The translations under genes and the position numbers were made by a program. The notes under the pieces are model-generated. The model ran no database searches. It was given only the letters and a program-made list of their open reading frames with translations, and was not told the origin of the DNA. From contig NZ_CAADHO010000004.1 of NCBI RefSeq assembly GCF_900699765.1, positions 1-64,000 of the forward strand: 64,000 nt of DNA, in the 5' to 3' direction. Shown here in pieces: positions 17,180 through 26,261 of the stretch (position 1 is its first letter; each line of letters begins with the position of its first letter). Origin of the DNA: Desulfoluna butyratoxydans. GTDB taxonomy: Bacteria; Desulfobacterota; Desulfobacteria; Desulfobacterales; Desulfolunaceae.

Positions 17180-18358
17180 CTACCGGTTGTTTTTACTCCT
17201 CAGCCGCTTAATGGCCACACTGATACTGTCCCGCATGCGGCTGATGGCTTCGGCCAATTCCCCGATCTCATCGCGTGAGTCCACATGGACAGGAATTGTC
17301 AGGTCCCCCAGGCTGATACGATCGGCGACCTCGGAAAGGTGTATGATCCGTCGTGTGGTGCGGCGACCGTAAAAGATGAAGATAGACGCAGCCAAAAGGG
17401 CCCCGAGTCCCATGGCCAGAAGGGTTCCCTGCAGGGCTTCTGTGGTGATCTGCCGGGCCTGCTTTCGGAGCAGGCTGACGTTTTCTTCTATCTCTTCGGC
17501 CTTGAACGCAGTTCCCGTCACATAAGGGGTTCCGCGAACTTTGGTGACGATCAGGTACCATCTGCTGGTCTGCCCTTTGTCTTGCCACAGGTAAAATCCT
17601 TCTGCGGAGGGTTTCGTCTCGACTGCTGTGAGGATGCTCCAGAAGGCGTTGAAATCAGGCTGGTCTGCCTTCAGCTCAGACAGGTCTTTTCCTACGATGT
17701 TCGGGTTGATGTGGGCCCAGCTGCGCCAGATCCCGCCGGGGCGCGGCCGTTCGTAGAGAAAGGTGTAGCCGGAGGTCCCGATTTTTTTGATGGCGATTTT
17801 TTTAAAGTAGATGTCACGGTTAAAGTTGCGGTTGATAAGGTCCGGGTGTCTGAAGAGATATTGGCGGACCTGACGTGCGTTGGAACGGCTCTGTTCTCGG
17901 AGGTGCCTTTGTTCGATGTTCCATATCGCATCGGACATGGTTTCCGTGACCTGGGTGTCCATGCGTGGCATGACCAGCTGTGTGAAGTACCAGAGACTGC
18001 CTGCGCAGACGAGCAGAAAGGGAAGGATGGAGAACAGAATAAATTTGCCTGTGAGCCCAATGCCTTTTCCGGGAAGTTTATCCTCAGGGCTGGACTGAGA
18101 AATCCGGCCCTGCATGGGCGCCGGCGGCTCGGTGTCGAAAGACGGCGTCTCTGGCTCGGTGCCGGGAGACAGGTCCCCTGACAGCATTTGATTTTCTTCA
18201 TGCGTGAGGGGTGCTGTTGCGGTGGCAAGCGGCTCCTTTTGTTTGTTGATGACGAACCAGTTGCCACAGGCCAGGCATCTGGCTTTGGAGCGGTCGGATT
18301 GCAGTGTTTGTGCTTTTATGCTGTACGTTTTGCCGCAGTGAGTGCATGAAATGATCAT
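17180..18358 (-). CDS. Zinc-ribbon, single-Cache, HAMP membrane receptor without output domain
   Basis: The 392-residue protein begins with an MJ0042-type zinc ribbon (Cys5-x2-Cys8, Cys28-x2-Cys31), followed by an acidic/Pro-rich linker (40-100), a membrane helix (about 104-128), an extracytoplasmic Cache-like sensor (130-305; GTSGYTFLYERPRPGGIWRS), a second membrane helix (about 318-340) and a HAMP domain (about 343-390; LSEVADRISLGDLTIPV). It stops right after HAMP: there is no kinase, cyclase or methyl-accepting domain. It must signal by interaction with another protein. The downstream gene encodes a periplasmic binding protein that may present the ligand. Confidence 0.85.
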   Translation of the reverse strand: MIISCTHCGKTYSIKAQTLQSDRSKARCLACGNWFVINKQKEPLATATAPLTHEENQMLSGDLSPGTEPETPSFDTEPPAPMQGRISQSSPEDKLPGKGIGLTGKFILFSILPFLLVCAGSLWYFTQLVMPRMDTQVTETMSDAIWNIEQRHLREQSRSNARQVRQYLFRHPDLINRNFNRDIYFKKIAIKKIGTSGYTFLYERPRPGGIWRSWAHINPNIVGKDLSELKADQPDFNAFWSILTAVETKPSAEGFYLWQDKGQTSRWYLIVTKVRGTPYVTGTAFKAEEIEENVSLLRKQARQITTEALQGTLLAMGLGALLAASIFIFYGRRTTRRIIHLSEVADRISLGDLTIPVHVDSRDEIGELAEAISRMRDSISVAIKRLRSKNNR

Positions 18359-18572
18359 GGGGGCATTTCCTTTTTGATGGCAGCATTTGAATAAGCCGTG
18401 AACATTTTCTTAGGACCATGCCAAGTATAAATTACACATGACGGAATCACCCCATACGCCCTCAGCATGTTTTTTTGATCGTTGCGTCGAGACGTAACGT
18501 ATTTGAGGTGAAATATCGTTATGTATTATTTTGGGGCATAGCCCTTAAGCGTGGCATGGGGCCAATGGCGTA

Positions 18573-19649
18573 TCAGTCCGGCGGGGATGAGACAGGGGAT
18601 CGAGCCGTCATGGCGGGAAACAGCTTGGCTGTTTTGGTCAGGTGGGCAGGAATCGCAAGGCCGAGTTCATCGGCGCGTGCCTGGTTGATGCAAGGTTGGC
18701 CGGTTCGGGGGGCGGATACGGGAAAGTCCCCGGGGGACTGACCGCCAAGGATATAAGAGGTGATGGTACCCACATAGTACCCCTGGTCATAGCCGGAGAT
18801 GGCATCTGAGCAGAGGAGGCCCTGGGAGACGGCCCAGGGCCAGAATCCCATGTCGGGAAGTTTGCTGTGGGAGGTTGTCCAGGCCAGGACCTTGTCAGCA
18901 GGCACATGGGTACCGTTGTCATCCTTCACGGTGTGGTAGACGACGACAGCCAAGGCATCGGCCCGGGTTTGGATTTTGGTGACAAAGTCTTTCCAGGCGG
19001 TGAAGTCGTCGGTCTCCAGGGAATCGACAACCGTCACCCCGTGGGTGGGGGCCAGGGCTTTGATGCGTTGAACCACAGGGGCCCCTGTGGGGGATGCATC
19101 GGAGATAATGGCCAGGCGTTTGATGCCTGGAACGATGCGTCTCATAAAGGCCAGGCTTTCAGGGAACCGTTCCCTTTCCAGGGCCCCTGTGATGTTGCCC
19201 CCCGGGTTCTCCCGGTTGGTGATGATTCCGTATTCCTCCGGGTCCCGGTTGACCCCGGCAAAGACAAACGCACAACCTGACGTGTTCATCCGCCGAACAA
19301 CGTATTCCTGGCAGTTGTCGTCCAGGGCGATGACCACTGCCGGTCGAAGGCGGCCGATGGCTTCACGGGCCATTTTACCAGCATCCTCTTTCCACTCACG
19401 GGAAGTGCGTCGCTTGGTGTCCATGTAGAAGGACTCAAAGGCGAGATTTTCGTCCGGGATATAGTACTCATCCGCCAGGGCGTCCAGGACTCCCTGTTCA
19501 ACAGACATATCCCACGGGTTGGAGGTGTGGTAGCTGTGAAGGAGAAGGACTTTTGGGCGTGTTTCTGATGTTGTAGGGGGTGGCGAAAGTGCTAAACAAC
19601 ATAAAATCAGAGGAGTAAAGATGATGGTGATGCATGTGAAACGGTGCAT
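18573..19649 (-). CDS. Second orphan ABC_sub_bind-family periplasmic protein
   Basis: The 358-residue product is a paralogue of the protein at 16057-17115: RPKVLLLHSYHTSNPWDMSV, ESFYMDTKRRTSREW, PAVVIALDDNCQEYVV and GYDQGYYVGTITSYILGG all have counterparts there. A signal peptide is predicted at 1-27. The start at 19649 is chosen because GGGAG stands seven bases upstream; a longer reading to 19763 has no such site. It is separated from the zinc-ribbon gene by 214 bp. No ABC permease is present. Both paralogues probably bind related ligands and feed the sensory proteins of the cluster. Confidence 0.85.
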   Translation of the reverse strand: MHRFTCITIIFTPLILCCLALSPPPTTSETRPKVLLLHSYHTSNPWDMSVEQGVLDALADEYYIPDENLAFESFYMDTKRRTSREWKEDAGKMAREAIGRLRPAVVIALDDNCQEYVVRRMNTSGCAFVFAGVNRDPEEYGIITNRENPGGNITGALERERFPESLAFMRRIVPGIKRLAIISDASPTGAPVVQRIKALAPTHGVTVVDSLETDDFTAWKDFVTKIQTRADALAVVVYHTVKDDNGTHVPADKVLAWTTSHSKLPDMGFWPWAVSQGLLCSDAISGYDQGYYVGTITSYILGGQSPGDFPVSAPRTGQPCINQARADELGLAIPAHLTKTAKLFPAMTARSPVSSPPD

Positions 19650-20102
19650 TCGTGTCTCCCTGTGCGCGGTGAACCGGTGCCTGAGCGGATTCATATCAAA
19701 AAGGTGTTGTCTTTGTTGGTGGTGACGTTTTTTTGTTCTGAAAAATAGCAAGATTGATGCCATGGGAGTGCGGAAGGAGGAAGGGAGATTCCGAAGGCTT
19801 ACCGATAGAGGCTATCCTTGAAAGTTTCAATGATAATAAGTTGTCTTCGTGTTGAAAAATAGATGATTTTTTCGTTCTCCGATTCCTAAAAATCGAACTT
19901 TTATCATTGTCTGCTTGGTTCGGCTGGTGGGTTAATGCGTCGTTTGGGGTTTTGGACGGGTCCGTTATACCGGATAGTAAAAAGTAGGGTGGAGAAAAGT
20001 GTGAGGTGGCTTATACAATGGTAGTGCATATACAGTGGGCTACCAATATTCCTCTGATTATTGTGAATGCTGGATAGATTATGACATGGTATCAGGTGTA
20101 GA
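19650..20102. other. Gene-free AT-rich stretch
   Basis: It lies upstream of the ABC_sub_bind gene and downstream of the VOC gene terminator, both minus strand. It must contain the promoter of the former. I see no further structure. Confidence 0.35.
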
Positions 20103-20136
20103 TAAAAACAATGCCCGCACGAAAGTGCGGACATTG
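20103..20136 (-). terminator. Intrinsic terminator of the VOC gene
   Basis: CAATG-CCGCAC (20109-20120) and GTGCGG-CATTG (20125-20136) form an 11-bp stem with one mismatch and a stable four-base loop; on the minus strand a run of five T follows. It begins seven bases after the stop codon at 20143. Confidence 0.88.
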
Positions 20137-20142
20137 TGCGAT

Positions 20143-20640
20143 CTATTCCTGATATGCGCCAGCGGAGTAGGTCAGTTCGTAGCTGTGGGAATAGATTTCA
20201 ATGAGATTGCCGAAGGGGTCTTCGCAGTACACCATGCGGTAGGGTTTGTCGCCCGGGTAGTATTCTCGCACGGGCATTCGCTGCTTTCCGCCATTTTCTA
20301 CGATTTTGGCGGCCAACCCCTCGACGTCCGGGTCTTGTACACAAAAGTGGAAGACGCCCGTTTTCCAATATTCAAAGTTGTTTTCCCGCTGCTCAGAGTT
20401 TCGAAATTCGAAAATTTCGACGCCGATCTTGTCACCTGTGGCAAGGTGCGCAATACGAAAACTGCCCCAGCCTTGGCCAAAGACATCGTTACACATCACG
20501 CCTATGGCAGAATCATCAGCCTTGATTTCTGTGGGGGGCATGATCACATACCATCCAAGGACGTTCGTGTAGAAATCAACAGCCTGTTCCAGGTTTGTCA
20601 CGGATAGCCCTATATGTGAAAAAGTTCTTGGGTATGTCAT
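20143..20640 (-). CDS. VOC-superfamily (glyoxalase/dioxygenase-like) protein
   Basis: The 165-residue protein is a two-module VOC fold: FSHIGLSVTNLEQAVDFYTNVLGW starts the first beta-alpha-beta-beta-beta unit and GVFHFCVQDPDVEGLAAKIVENGG the second, ending in MVYCEDPFGNLIEIYSHS. His in SHIG, His in VFHF and Glu in LIEIYS fit the usual metal ligands. Substrates of this superfamily range from methylglyoxal to antibiotics and aromatic diols, so none is assigned. It is transcribed divergently from an HxlR-type regulator that probably controls it, and is followed by its own terminator. Confidence 0.85.
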   Translation of the reverse strand: MTYPRTFSHIGLSVTNLEQAVDFYTNVLGWYVIMPPTEIKADDSAIGVMCNDVFGQGWGSFRIAHLATGDKIGVEIFEFRNSEQRENNFEYWKTGVFHFCVQDPDVEGLAAKIVENGGKQRMPVREYYPGDKPYRMVYCEDPFGNLIEIYSHSYELTYSAGAYQE

Positions 20641-20748
20641 AATTGTACTCCTGTATATAATGGTTTGTGTTTGGTGGTGCCCTCTATAACAATATGTAAA
20701 ATAAGGCGGTTGGAGTGGGTTCGCAAGAAGGCACTTTTCCGTTCGACA

Positions 20749-20764
20749 CGAACCAAACGGTTCG
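20749..20764. promoter_or_regulatory. Possible HxlR operator
   Basis: CGAACC-AAAC-GGTTCG, a perfect 6-bp inverted repeat with 4-bp loop, in the 177-bp intergenic space between the divergent VOC and HxlR genes. Position suggests an operator for the regulator; not testable by sequence alone. Confidence 0.4.
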
Positions 20765-20817
20765 GATTGCCGTCAGATGGGCGGATAACAGGCACATTTT
20801 TTTTGGGGGGCTCAGAA

Positions 20818-21156
20818 ATGATTAAATGGAACGGCCGGGAATATCGTTGCCCGGTTGAAGTCACGATGGAGGTGCTCAGCGGCAAATGGAAATGCCTTAT
20901 GTTGTGGCACCTTCATGATGGGGACAAGCGCTACAAGGAATTGGAACGAGTTGTTCCTGGGGTTAGCCAGAAGATGCTGACTCAGCAGCTGAAAGAATTG
21001 GAACGGGACGGATTGATAATACGAACCGTTCATCCGGAAGTCCCGCCTCGTGTGGAATACACTCTGACTGATCTGGGTAAAAGTGTGTTCCCGATCCTTG
21101 AAATGATGCACATATGGGGTGTCAACCAACTGGGGCTCGTGGAACGGGAAGAGTAA
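20818..21156 (+). CDS. HxlR-family transcriptional regulator
   Basis: The 112-residue protein is a typical HxlR winged helix: YRCPVEVTMEVLSGKWKCLML (first helices, including the single conserved Cys of many redox/electrophile sensing members), YKELERVVPGVSQKMLTQQL (recognition helix) and DGLIIRTVHPEVPPRVEYTLT (wing). ATG 20818 is preceded by a G-rich stretch that can serve as ribosome-binding site; a longer in-frame reading from 20665 would exceed the family size. Divergent orientation to the VOC gene suggests control of that gene, for example in response to reactive aldehydes or quinones (inference). Confidence 0.88.
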   Translation: MIKWNGREYRCPVEVTMEVLSGKWKCLMLWHLHDGDKRYKELERVVPGVSQKMLTQQLKELERDGLIIRTVHPEVPPRVEYTLTDLGKSVFPILEMMHIWGVNQLGLVEREE

Positions 21157-21442
21157 GTTCTCGATCAAAAATTAAAAAAACAGGCAGTTACAGGTAGAGG
21201 GACAGAGGGCAGGATCTTTATGATGGGCAAAAAGAGCCTGTCCCTCCTTACTATTCCTTTTGGATATCAGGCCCATACATAAGGCCGGGTGTGATGACGT
21301 GTGTTTTTAGCATGGTCGTTTCGGACGCCTGGTTGCAGATCAAGGGCTGAGCGTTTTACACATAAAACGGCCTTGGCCATCGATTTCATATATGAGCCAG
21401 GCCCTGAAATTCAAATATCTGTTTTGAGTTTTAATAATGGTG
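21157..21442. repeat. Gene-free stretch with a copy of the AAAGAGCCTGTCCC motif
   Basis: AGGGACAG (21198-21205) and AAAGAGCCTGTCCCT (21231-21245) form an interrupted palindrome of the dispersed REP-like family. No gene is supported. Confidence 0.5.
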
Positions 21443-21485
21443 GCCATTAGGTTGCAGGACATGCCTTTGCTTGCAACCTAATGGC
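21443..21485 (-). terminator. Long hairpin after the LRR lipoprotein gene
   Basis: GCCATTAGGTTGCA (21443-21456) pairs perfectly with TGCAACCTAATGGC (21472-21485), a 14-bp stem with a 15-base loop, 10 bases beyond the stop codon at 21496. There is no T-run on the minus strand, so termination is likely but not proven. Confidence 0.55.
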
Positions 21486-21495
21486 TTTAAGGACG

Positions 21496-23101
21496 CTATT
21501 CGTCGCAAGGAGTATCAACCTGGCCTTGTCGCCAGTTGGAATTTATGCCATCCAAAAAGGATATCGTCTTCTCATCTGTGGTGCAGAGGTGGTTGAACTC
21601 AAGCATGAGGTGTGAAAGGTTTTTAAGTTTTGTGATACTCGACGGAATAATGCCTTTAAGCTCATTGCTGTCTAACTGGAGAGAGTAAAGGTCCGTGAGC
21701 TCTCCGATGCTTTGGGGGATGGGTCCGGACAGTTGGTTTCCGCCAAGGAGGAGGTCTCTCAACTGGCTCATGTGGCCGATATTTTCAGGCAGAGTTCCCG
21801 TCAGCTGGTTCCATGAGAGGTCAAGGGACGTGAGGTTGCTGAGCTGGCTGAGGGAGGCCGGGAGCATGCCTTGGAGGTTGTTGTTCGACAAGTTGAGCGA
21901 AAAGGTCGACGTATACATGTCGTATTGGACGCCGTACCAATTGTAAAGATCGTCATCGGTTCCCCACCCACCGTTGTTTGTCCATTGCGCGCCATTGGTG
22001 GTTTGGTAGAGTTCCGTGAGAATATCACGAATGGGCAGGCAGGGGGTATCCATCTGGCCTTGTCGCCAGTTTGGATTTATGCCATCCAAAAAGGATATCG
22101 TCTCCTCATCTGTGGTGCAGAGGTGGTTGAACATAAGCATGAGGTGTGAAAGGTTTTTAAGTTTTGTGATACTTGAAGGGATAATGCCTTTAAGCTCATT
22201 GCTGTCTAACTGGAGAGAGTAAAGGTCAGTGAGCTCTCCGATGCTTTGGGGGATGGGTCCGGATAGTTGGTTTCCGCCAAGGTGGAGGTCTCTCAACTGG
22301 CTCATGTTGCCGATATTTTCAGGCAGAGTTCCCGTCAGCTGGTTCCATGATAGGTTAAGGGACGTGAGGTTGCTGAGCTGGCTTAGGGAGGCCGGGAGCA
22401 TGCCTTGGAGGTTGTTATTCTGCAAGTTGAGGGAAAAGGTTGATGTATGCATGTCGTATTGGACGCCGTACCAATTACGAAGATCGTCATCGGTGCCCCA
22501 GCCGTCGTTGTTTGTCCATTGCGGGCCATTGGTGGTTTGATAGAGTTCCGTGAGAATATCACGAATGGGCAGGCAGGGGGTATCCATCTGGCCTTGTCGC
22601 CAGCTTGGATTTATGCCATCCAAAAAGGATATCGTCTCCTCATCTGTGGTGCAGAGGTGGTTGAACATAAGCATGAGGTGTGAAAGGTTTTTAAGTTTTG
22701 TGATACTTGAAGGGATAATGCCTTTAAGCTCATTGCTGTCTAACTGGAGAGAGTAAAGGTCAGTGAGCTCTCCGATGCTTTGGGGGATGGGTCCGGATAG
22801 TTGGTTTCCGCCAAGGTGGAGGTCTCTCAACTGGCTCATGTTGCCGATATTTTCAGGCAGAGTTCCCGTCAGCTGGTTCCATGATAGGTTAAGGGACGTG
22901 AGGTTGCTGAGCTGGCTTAGGGAGGCCGGGAGCATGCCTTGGAGGTTGTTATTCTGCAAGTTGAGGGAAAAGGTCGACGTATACATGTCGTATTGGACGC
23001 CGTACCAATTGTAAAGATCGTCATCGGTTCCCCACCCACCGTTGTTTGTCCATTGCGAGCCATTGGTTGCATCGTAAAGATCCATCAATGCATCTCTGAT
23101 G
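21496..23101 (-). repeat. Three tandem 534-bp repeats inside the LRR gene
   Basis: Units at about 21496-22033, 22034-22567 and 22568-23101 recur with exact 534-bp period and only scattered base changes. The second and third are nearly identical over most of their length. Each codes for 178 residues. The period is a multiple of three, so gain or loss of a unit keeps the frame. Confidence 0.9.
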
Positions 23102-23910
23102 GGGTGGCAGGGCGTGTCGATTTGTGCATGTCCCCAATCCGGATTGATTGAGTCGAGAAATGCTATAGTGTTAGCATTGTCTGAACAAAGATGGTTGTGG
23201 CTTAGGTTAATGCTGGAGAGTTTTTTTAGATTTACAATGGTTGAAGGTATTGTTCCTCTGAGTCGGTTGTAACTTAAATCAATGGATTCAAGACGTGTGA
23301 TAGATCCGATGGAATCCGGAATGGCTCCCAATAAGTTGTTTTGGCTTAAATTAATGGATACCAATTCGGAAAAAGTTGAAATTGTTTGAGGTATGCTTCC
23401 TGTTAGTCCGTTGTTGGAAAGGTCTATTCCAATAAGGGGAGAACTTGAGGTTGTATCAAACTCTATTCCATACCAGTTTTCCTCAGATCCACGTTTTGAG
23501 AAACCGTCTGATTCGAGAGGAGGTTCTTTCCATCCCGCGTTATTGCTCCATGAATCACCATCTGTGCTGTTGTATAGATCAATAAGCGCAGGTCGAATAT
23601 CAATTTTTGCTGAAAAGTTAATATTGCTTATCTCTTGTTCTGTTGTGAACTTTACTTGTTTTTTCTCTGGAGTGAAAATATATCCATCCAATTCAGGCGT
23701 TATTGTGAAATGTTGACCTGTGGCGTCCTCTTTTTTGAATTCAAAAGAATAATTCCCGTCCATGTTGGTAATCGTCTTGCGCGATAATCCATCAGATAAT
23801 ATAATCTTAACACCCTTGAGGGGCTCGTTGTTATGTGAAACTTTTCCTGATATTTTGCAACTTAATAGTAATAGGGCTGATAGCGTCAATACTATAAATC
23901 TGGTCTTCAT
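21496..23910 (-). CDS. Leucine-rich-repeat lipoprotein with near-identical modules
   Basis: The 804-residue protein has a lipoprotein signal (LLLLSC, Cys18), a short Ig-like/carboxypeptidase-regulatory-like domain (about 20-100, with SDGLSRKTITNMDGNYSFEF) and then four LRR modules. The first (about 105-270) is diverged; the other three (about 271-448, 449-626, 627-804) are almost copies. Each module opens with LYDATNGSQWTNNGGWG-type sequence and continues with plant-type LRRs of the form LxGxIPxxIGxLxxLxxLxL, and has paired Cys. It should be displayed on the cell surface or in the periplasm and bind protein or glycan partners. It is a single gene, AT-richer in the 5' part. Confidence 0.87.
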   Translation of the reverse strand: MKTRFIVLTLSALLLLSCKISGKVSHNNEPLKGVKIILSDGLSRKTITNMDGNYSFEFKKEDATGQHFTITPELDGYIFTPEKKQVKFTTEQEISNINFSAKIDIRPALIDLYNSTDGDSWSNNAGWKEPPLESDGFSKRGSEENWYGIEFDTTSSSPLIGIDLSNNGLTGSIPQTISTFSELVSINLSQNNLLGAIPDSIGSITRLESIDLSYNRLRGTIPSTIVNLKKLSSINLSHNHLCSDNANTIAFLDSINPDWGHAQIDTPCHPIRDALMDLYDATNGSQWTNNGGWGTDDDLYNWYGVQYDMYTSTFSLNLQNNNLQGMLPASLSQLSNLTSLNLSWNQLTGTLPENIGNMSQLRDLHLGGNQLSGPIPQSIGELTDLYSLQLDSNELKGIIPSSITKLKNLSHLMLMFNHLCTTDEETISFLDGINPSWRQGQMDTPCLPIRDILTELYQTTNGPQWTNNDGWGTDDDLRNWYGVQYDMHTSTFSLNLQNNNLQGMLPASLSQLSNLTSLNLSWNQLTGTLPENIGNMSQLRDLHLGGNQLSGPIPQSIGELTDLYSLQLDSNELKGIIPSSITKLKNLSHLMLMFNHLCTTDEETISFLDGINPNWRQGQMDTPCLPIRDILTELYQTTNGAQWTNNGGWGTDDDLYNWYGVQYDMYTSTFSLNLSNNNLQGMLPASLSQLSNLTSLDLSWNQLTGTLPENIGHMSQLRDLLLGGNQLSGPIPQSIGELTDLYSLQLDSNELKGIIPSSITKLKNLSHLMLEFNHLCTTDEKTISFLDGINSNWRQGQVDTPCDE

Positions 23911-24349
23911 TACATTCTCCTGTATGAGATAAATATCAATGTGATTTGACAGTGGTCTGTAATGGAATGTGCTCTAACAGGCTAAGATAACGAAGATGTA
24001 TACCTGTGAGAAATGTTGAGTGCAAGTAAAAAATGAATGTTTAGGTGGCGTTCTGATAAGATAAAGCTTTTTTTTTGTTTTGGGGTTTTGTAGCGAACTT
24101 GGATTTTTTAGAACCGCGATATCGAGAGTAATCACTATTTGAAGGTGGGTGTAGTTTCGTTGAAGGAAATTAAAGATGAACCGATACGAGGATGCATTTA
24201 TATTAGAGTAACAATGCTGCGAATCAGGTGGACCGGTAATAAAGTTACATAACAATTTTCATATGGACATAGATAATTAATAGTCCCGTCAGGACTTTGG
24301 TTCTGTGCTTTCGTTCAATTGGCATTATCGTTATCAAGAGGATCATCAT
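23911..24349. other. AT-rich intergenic stretch between divergent genes
   Basis: It separates the minus-strand LRR gene from the plus-strand GNAT gene and should carry both promoters. A small AGTCC-CGTCA-GGACT hairpin occurs near 24284. Nothing else is recognisable. Confidence 0.35.
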
Positions 24350-24853
24350 ATGTCGCCTGTAACCATCAAGGAATTTGTCCCCCAGGACCGCCCCGAAGAA
24401 AAAAGCAAGTTACTGCCGGTGTTCCTTGAGATCTGGAATGCCCCGGAAAACCTGATGTATTTATCCCCGACCCTGCTCCCGTTTGAGCCGGACGTCGTTG
24501 AGTCATGGCTTCAACACCACAAAGAGCATGGGGGGCGATATTTCTGCGCATTGGACGATCTGGGCGAGATCCTGGGCGTGTTGGTCGTTAAGGTGAATTC
24601 GCTGGATGGGTTTGAAATTTATGGTGTCGGCGTGCTGCCGCATCGAAAAGGAGAGGGGCTCGGGCGGCTTTTGGTGAAGCACGCCGTGGAGGTTGCGATC
24701 TTTCTCGGCTTTAAGGATGTTCGCGCCCTGGTGTTCGCGGACAACGCGGCCATGCTGTGCCTTTTGGTCAGGTTGGGCTTTATATCCACCGCCATGCAGT
24801 ACCATATGCGATCCGACGGTGCCGATGCCGTTGTTCTTAAAACGTATCTTTAG
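24350..24853 (+). CDS. GNAT-family N-acetyltransferase
   Basis: The 167-residue protein shows the GNAT core: strand beta4 FEIYGVGVLPHRKGEGLGRLL holds the pyrophosphate-binding loop (R-x-x-G-x-G-like, HRKGEGLG) and ALVFADNAAMLCLLVRLGF is the C-terminal acetyl-CoA region with the usual Asn and aromatic pattern. It should acetylate an amine using acetyl-CoA; the substrate is unknown. ATG 24350 follows AGAGGA; an extension to 24305 lacks support. The next gene encodes a small monooxygenase-like protein 106 bp downstream on the same strand. Confidence 0.87.
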   Translation: MSPVTIKEFVPQDRPEEKSKLLPVFLEIWNAPENLMYLSPTLLPFEPDVVESWLQHHKEHGGRYFCALDDLGEILGVLVVKVNSLDGFEIYGVGVLPHRKGEGLGRLLVKHAVEVAIFLGFKDVRALVFADNAAMLCLLVRLGFISTAMQYHMRSDGADAVVLKTYL

Positions 24854-24959
24854 TGGGGATGGTCCACGGGCAGAGTACGTTCAGCTGTTTATCCATTGCT
24901 TTTGGGGGGCGAGTCCTTCTTTAAAGCATGCCCCGGCATTATTCCCAAGGAGGCTTGAC

Positions 24960-25250
24960 ATGTCACAAGAACTGATCATTGTCGCCAGAATCGAGGCAAA
25001 AAGTGAACAAATCGGTTTGGTCAAAGGAGAGCTGCTAAAGCTTCTTGTCCCGACCCGGAAGGAGGAGGGCTGCCTTCAGTATGATCTCCACCAGGACAAC
25101 GAAAACCCGGCGGTCTTCCTGTTCTACGAACGATGGGAGAGCCGCGAATTATGGCAGGTGCATATGAACAGCGCCCATCTTGCCGAGTACCTGAAGGCAA
25201 CGGAAGATGCGGTTGCGCTGTTTGCCGTGAACGAAATGTCAAAGGTGTAG
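24960..25250 (+). CDS. ABM-domain quinol monooxygenase-like protein
   Basis: The 96-residue protein is a single antibiotic-biosynthesis-monooxygenase (dimeric alpha-beta barrel) domain: LIIVARIEAKSEQIGLVKGEL, TRKEEGCLQYDLHQDNENPAVFLFYERW and LAEYLKATEDAV align with YgiN-type proteins. YgiN homologues oxidise quinols or menadiol without cofactor and can help in quinone redox cycling. The AAGGAGG ribosome-binding site lies eight bases before ATG 24960. A GCCACCT-AGGTGGC hairpin follows at 25381. Confidence 0.85.
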   Translation: MSQELIIVARIEAKSEQIGLVKGELLKLLVPTRKEEGCLQYDLHQDNENPAVFLFYERWESRELWQVHMNSAHLAEYLKATEDAVALFAVNEMSKV

Positions 25251-25380
25251 CCGGGGGCGATACACTTCAAGACATCAGAGCTGCAGTTGGTGAGGGGTGG
25301 CTGATCGCTTTGAAAAACGCAACCCCTCTGGCCTGGAAGGTGGCATCCATCGGCAGGCTTGGACCAGGAGCATCGATGTT

Positions 25381-25402
25381 GCCACCTGAAGGTGGCGTCA
25401 TT
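25381..25402 (+). terminator. Possible weak terminator hairpin
   Basis: GCCACCT (25381-25387) and AGGTGGC (25390-25396) with a 2-base loop, followed by GTCATTTTT. It lies between the monooxygenase and DJ-1 genes and could separate the two units. Confidence 0.4.
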
Positions 25403-25461
25403 TTTCCATCTGTCATGCTGGCCACCGGCCGGGATGGCATAAGAAGAAAGGACTTGTGTGC

Positions 25462-26058
25462 ATGAAACGCGTGTATGTGCTTGTGTTTGACGGGTATGCG
25501 GATTGGGAGCTGGGCAACGTCCTTGCCGAAGTTCGGCGGTTGGGCAAGGCTGAGGTGGTAAGCGTGGGGTTTACCGAAGACATTGTCGTTTCCATGGGAG
25601 GGTTGCGCGTGATCCCGGATATGCCCCTCTCCCGGGTTGAGCCGGACGATATCTCCCTGTTTATCCTGCCCGGGGGCTACCTGTGGGAAAAGGGGTACCC
25701 AAGGGATGAGCTGGAGCCTTTCCTCAAAAGCCTGGAAGCGTCCGGTACTCCCATTGCCGCCATCTGCGCGGCCACCACGGTCCTGGCCCGGGCCGGGATC
25801 CTCAAGGGCAGGGAGCATACCAGCAACTCGCCCGTCTATCTGGAAAAAATGGCCTCCGGCCACACCGATCCGAAGCTCTATGTGGATGCCCTTGCCGTCA
25901 GGGACAGGCAGGTGATTACCGCAAGCGGGCTGGGCGCCGTGGATTTTACGGTGCAGGTGCTGGAAGAGCTGGCTTTGTCCACATCGGAGACGAGGCAGAT
26001 CTGGTATGACGCATTCAAAAAGGGGGAGTACCCTGACGATTTTGATCATGAGGGCTAA
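25462..26058 (+). CDS. DJ-1/PfpI-family protein (class I glutamine-amidotransferase-like)
   Basis: The 198-residue protein has the DJ-1/PfpI fold: VYVLVFDGYADWELGNVLAE (the Glu that polarises the Cys), DDISLFILPGGYLWEKG and the nucleophile elbow IAAICAATTVLARAGIL with Cys in AICAAT. Proteins of this family include deglycase/glyoxalase III-like and stress-protection enzymes as well as transcriptional AraC-fused forms; the reaction is not certain. ATG 25462 is eight bases after AAGGA. A putative chaperone or detoxification role fits with the neighbouring VOC, HxlR and ABM genes but is only inference. Confidence 0.87.
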   Translation: MKRVYVLVFDGYADWELGNVLAEVRRLGKAEVVSVGFTEDIVVSMGGLRVIPDMPLSRVEPDDISLFILPGGYLWEKGYPRDELEPFLKSLEASGTPIAAICAATTVLARAGILKGREHTSNSPVYLEKMASGHTDPKLYVDALAVRDRQVITASGLGAVDFTVQVLEELALSTSETRQIWYDAFKKGEYPDDFDHEG

Positions 26059-26261
26059 GAGGCTGGCAAGGAATACAGAGCCGGTTGCCGTATTTTCAGC
26101 GCATATGTCTTGAATATGGGTGCTCTGGATGCGTGAACTATCCGGGGCAACCCTCGCAGGCCCGTTCAGGCCATGAAAACAGACGATTTTTTCTGGGGAA
26201 AGTGCGTGGCCTTAACCGGTGTGGCGGGATGCAACATCCTGCATTTTGTGATGAAAAAATG

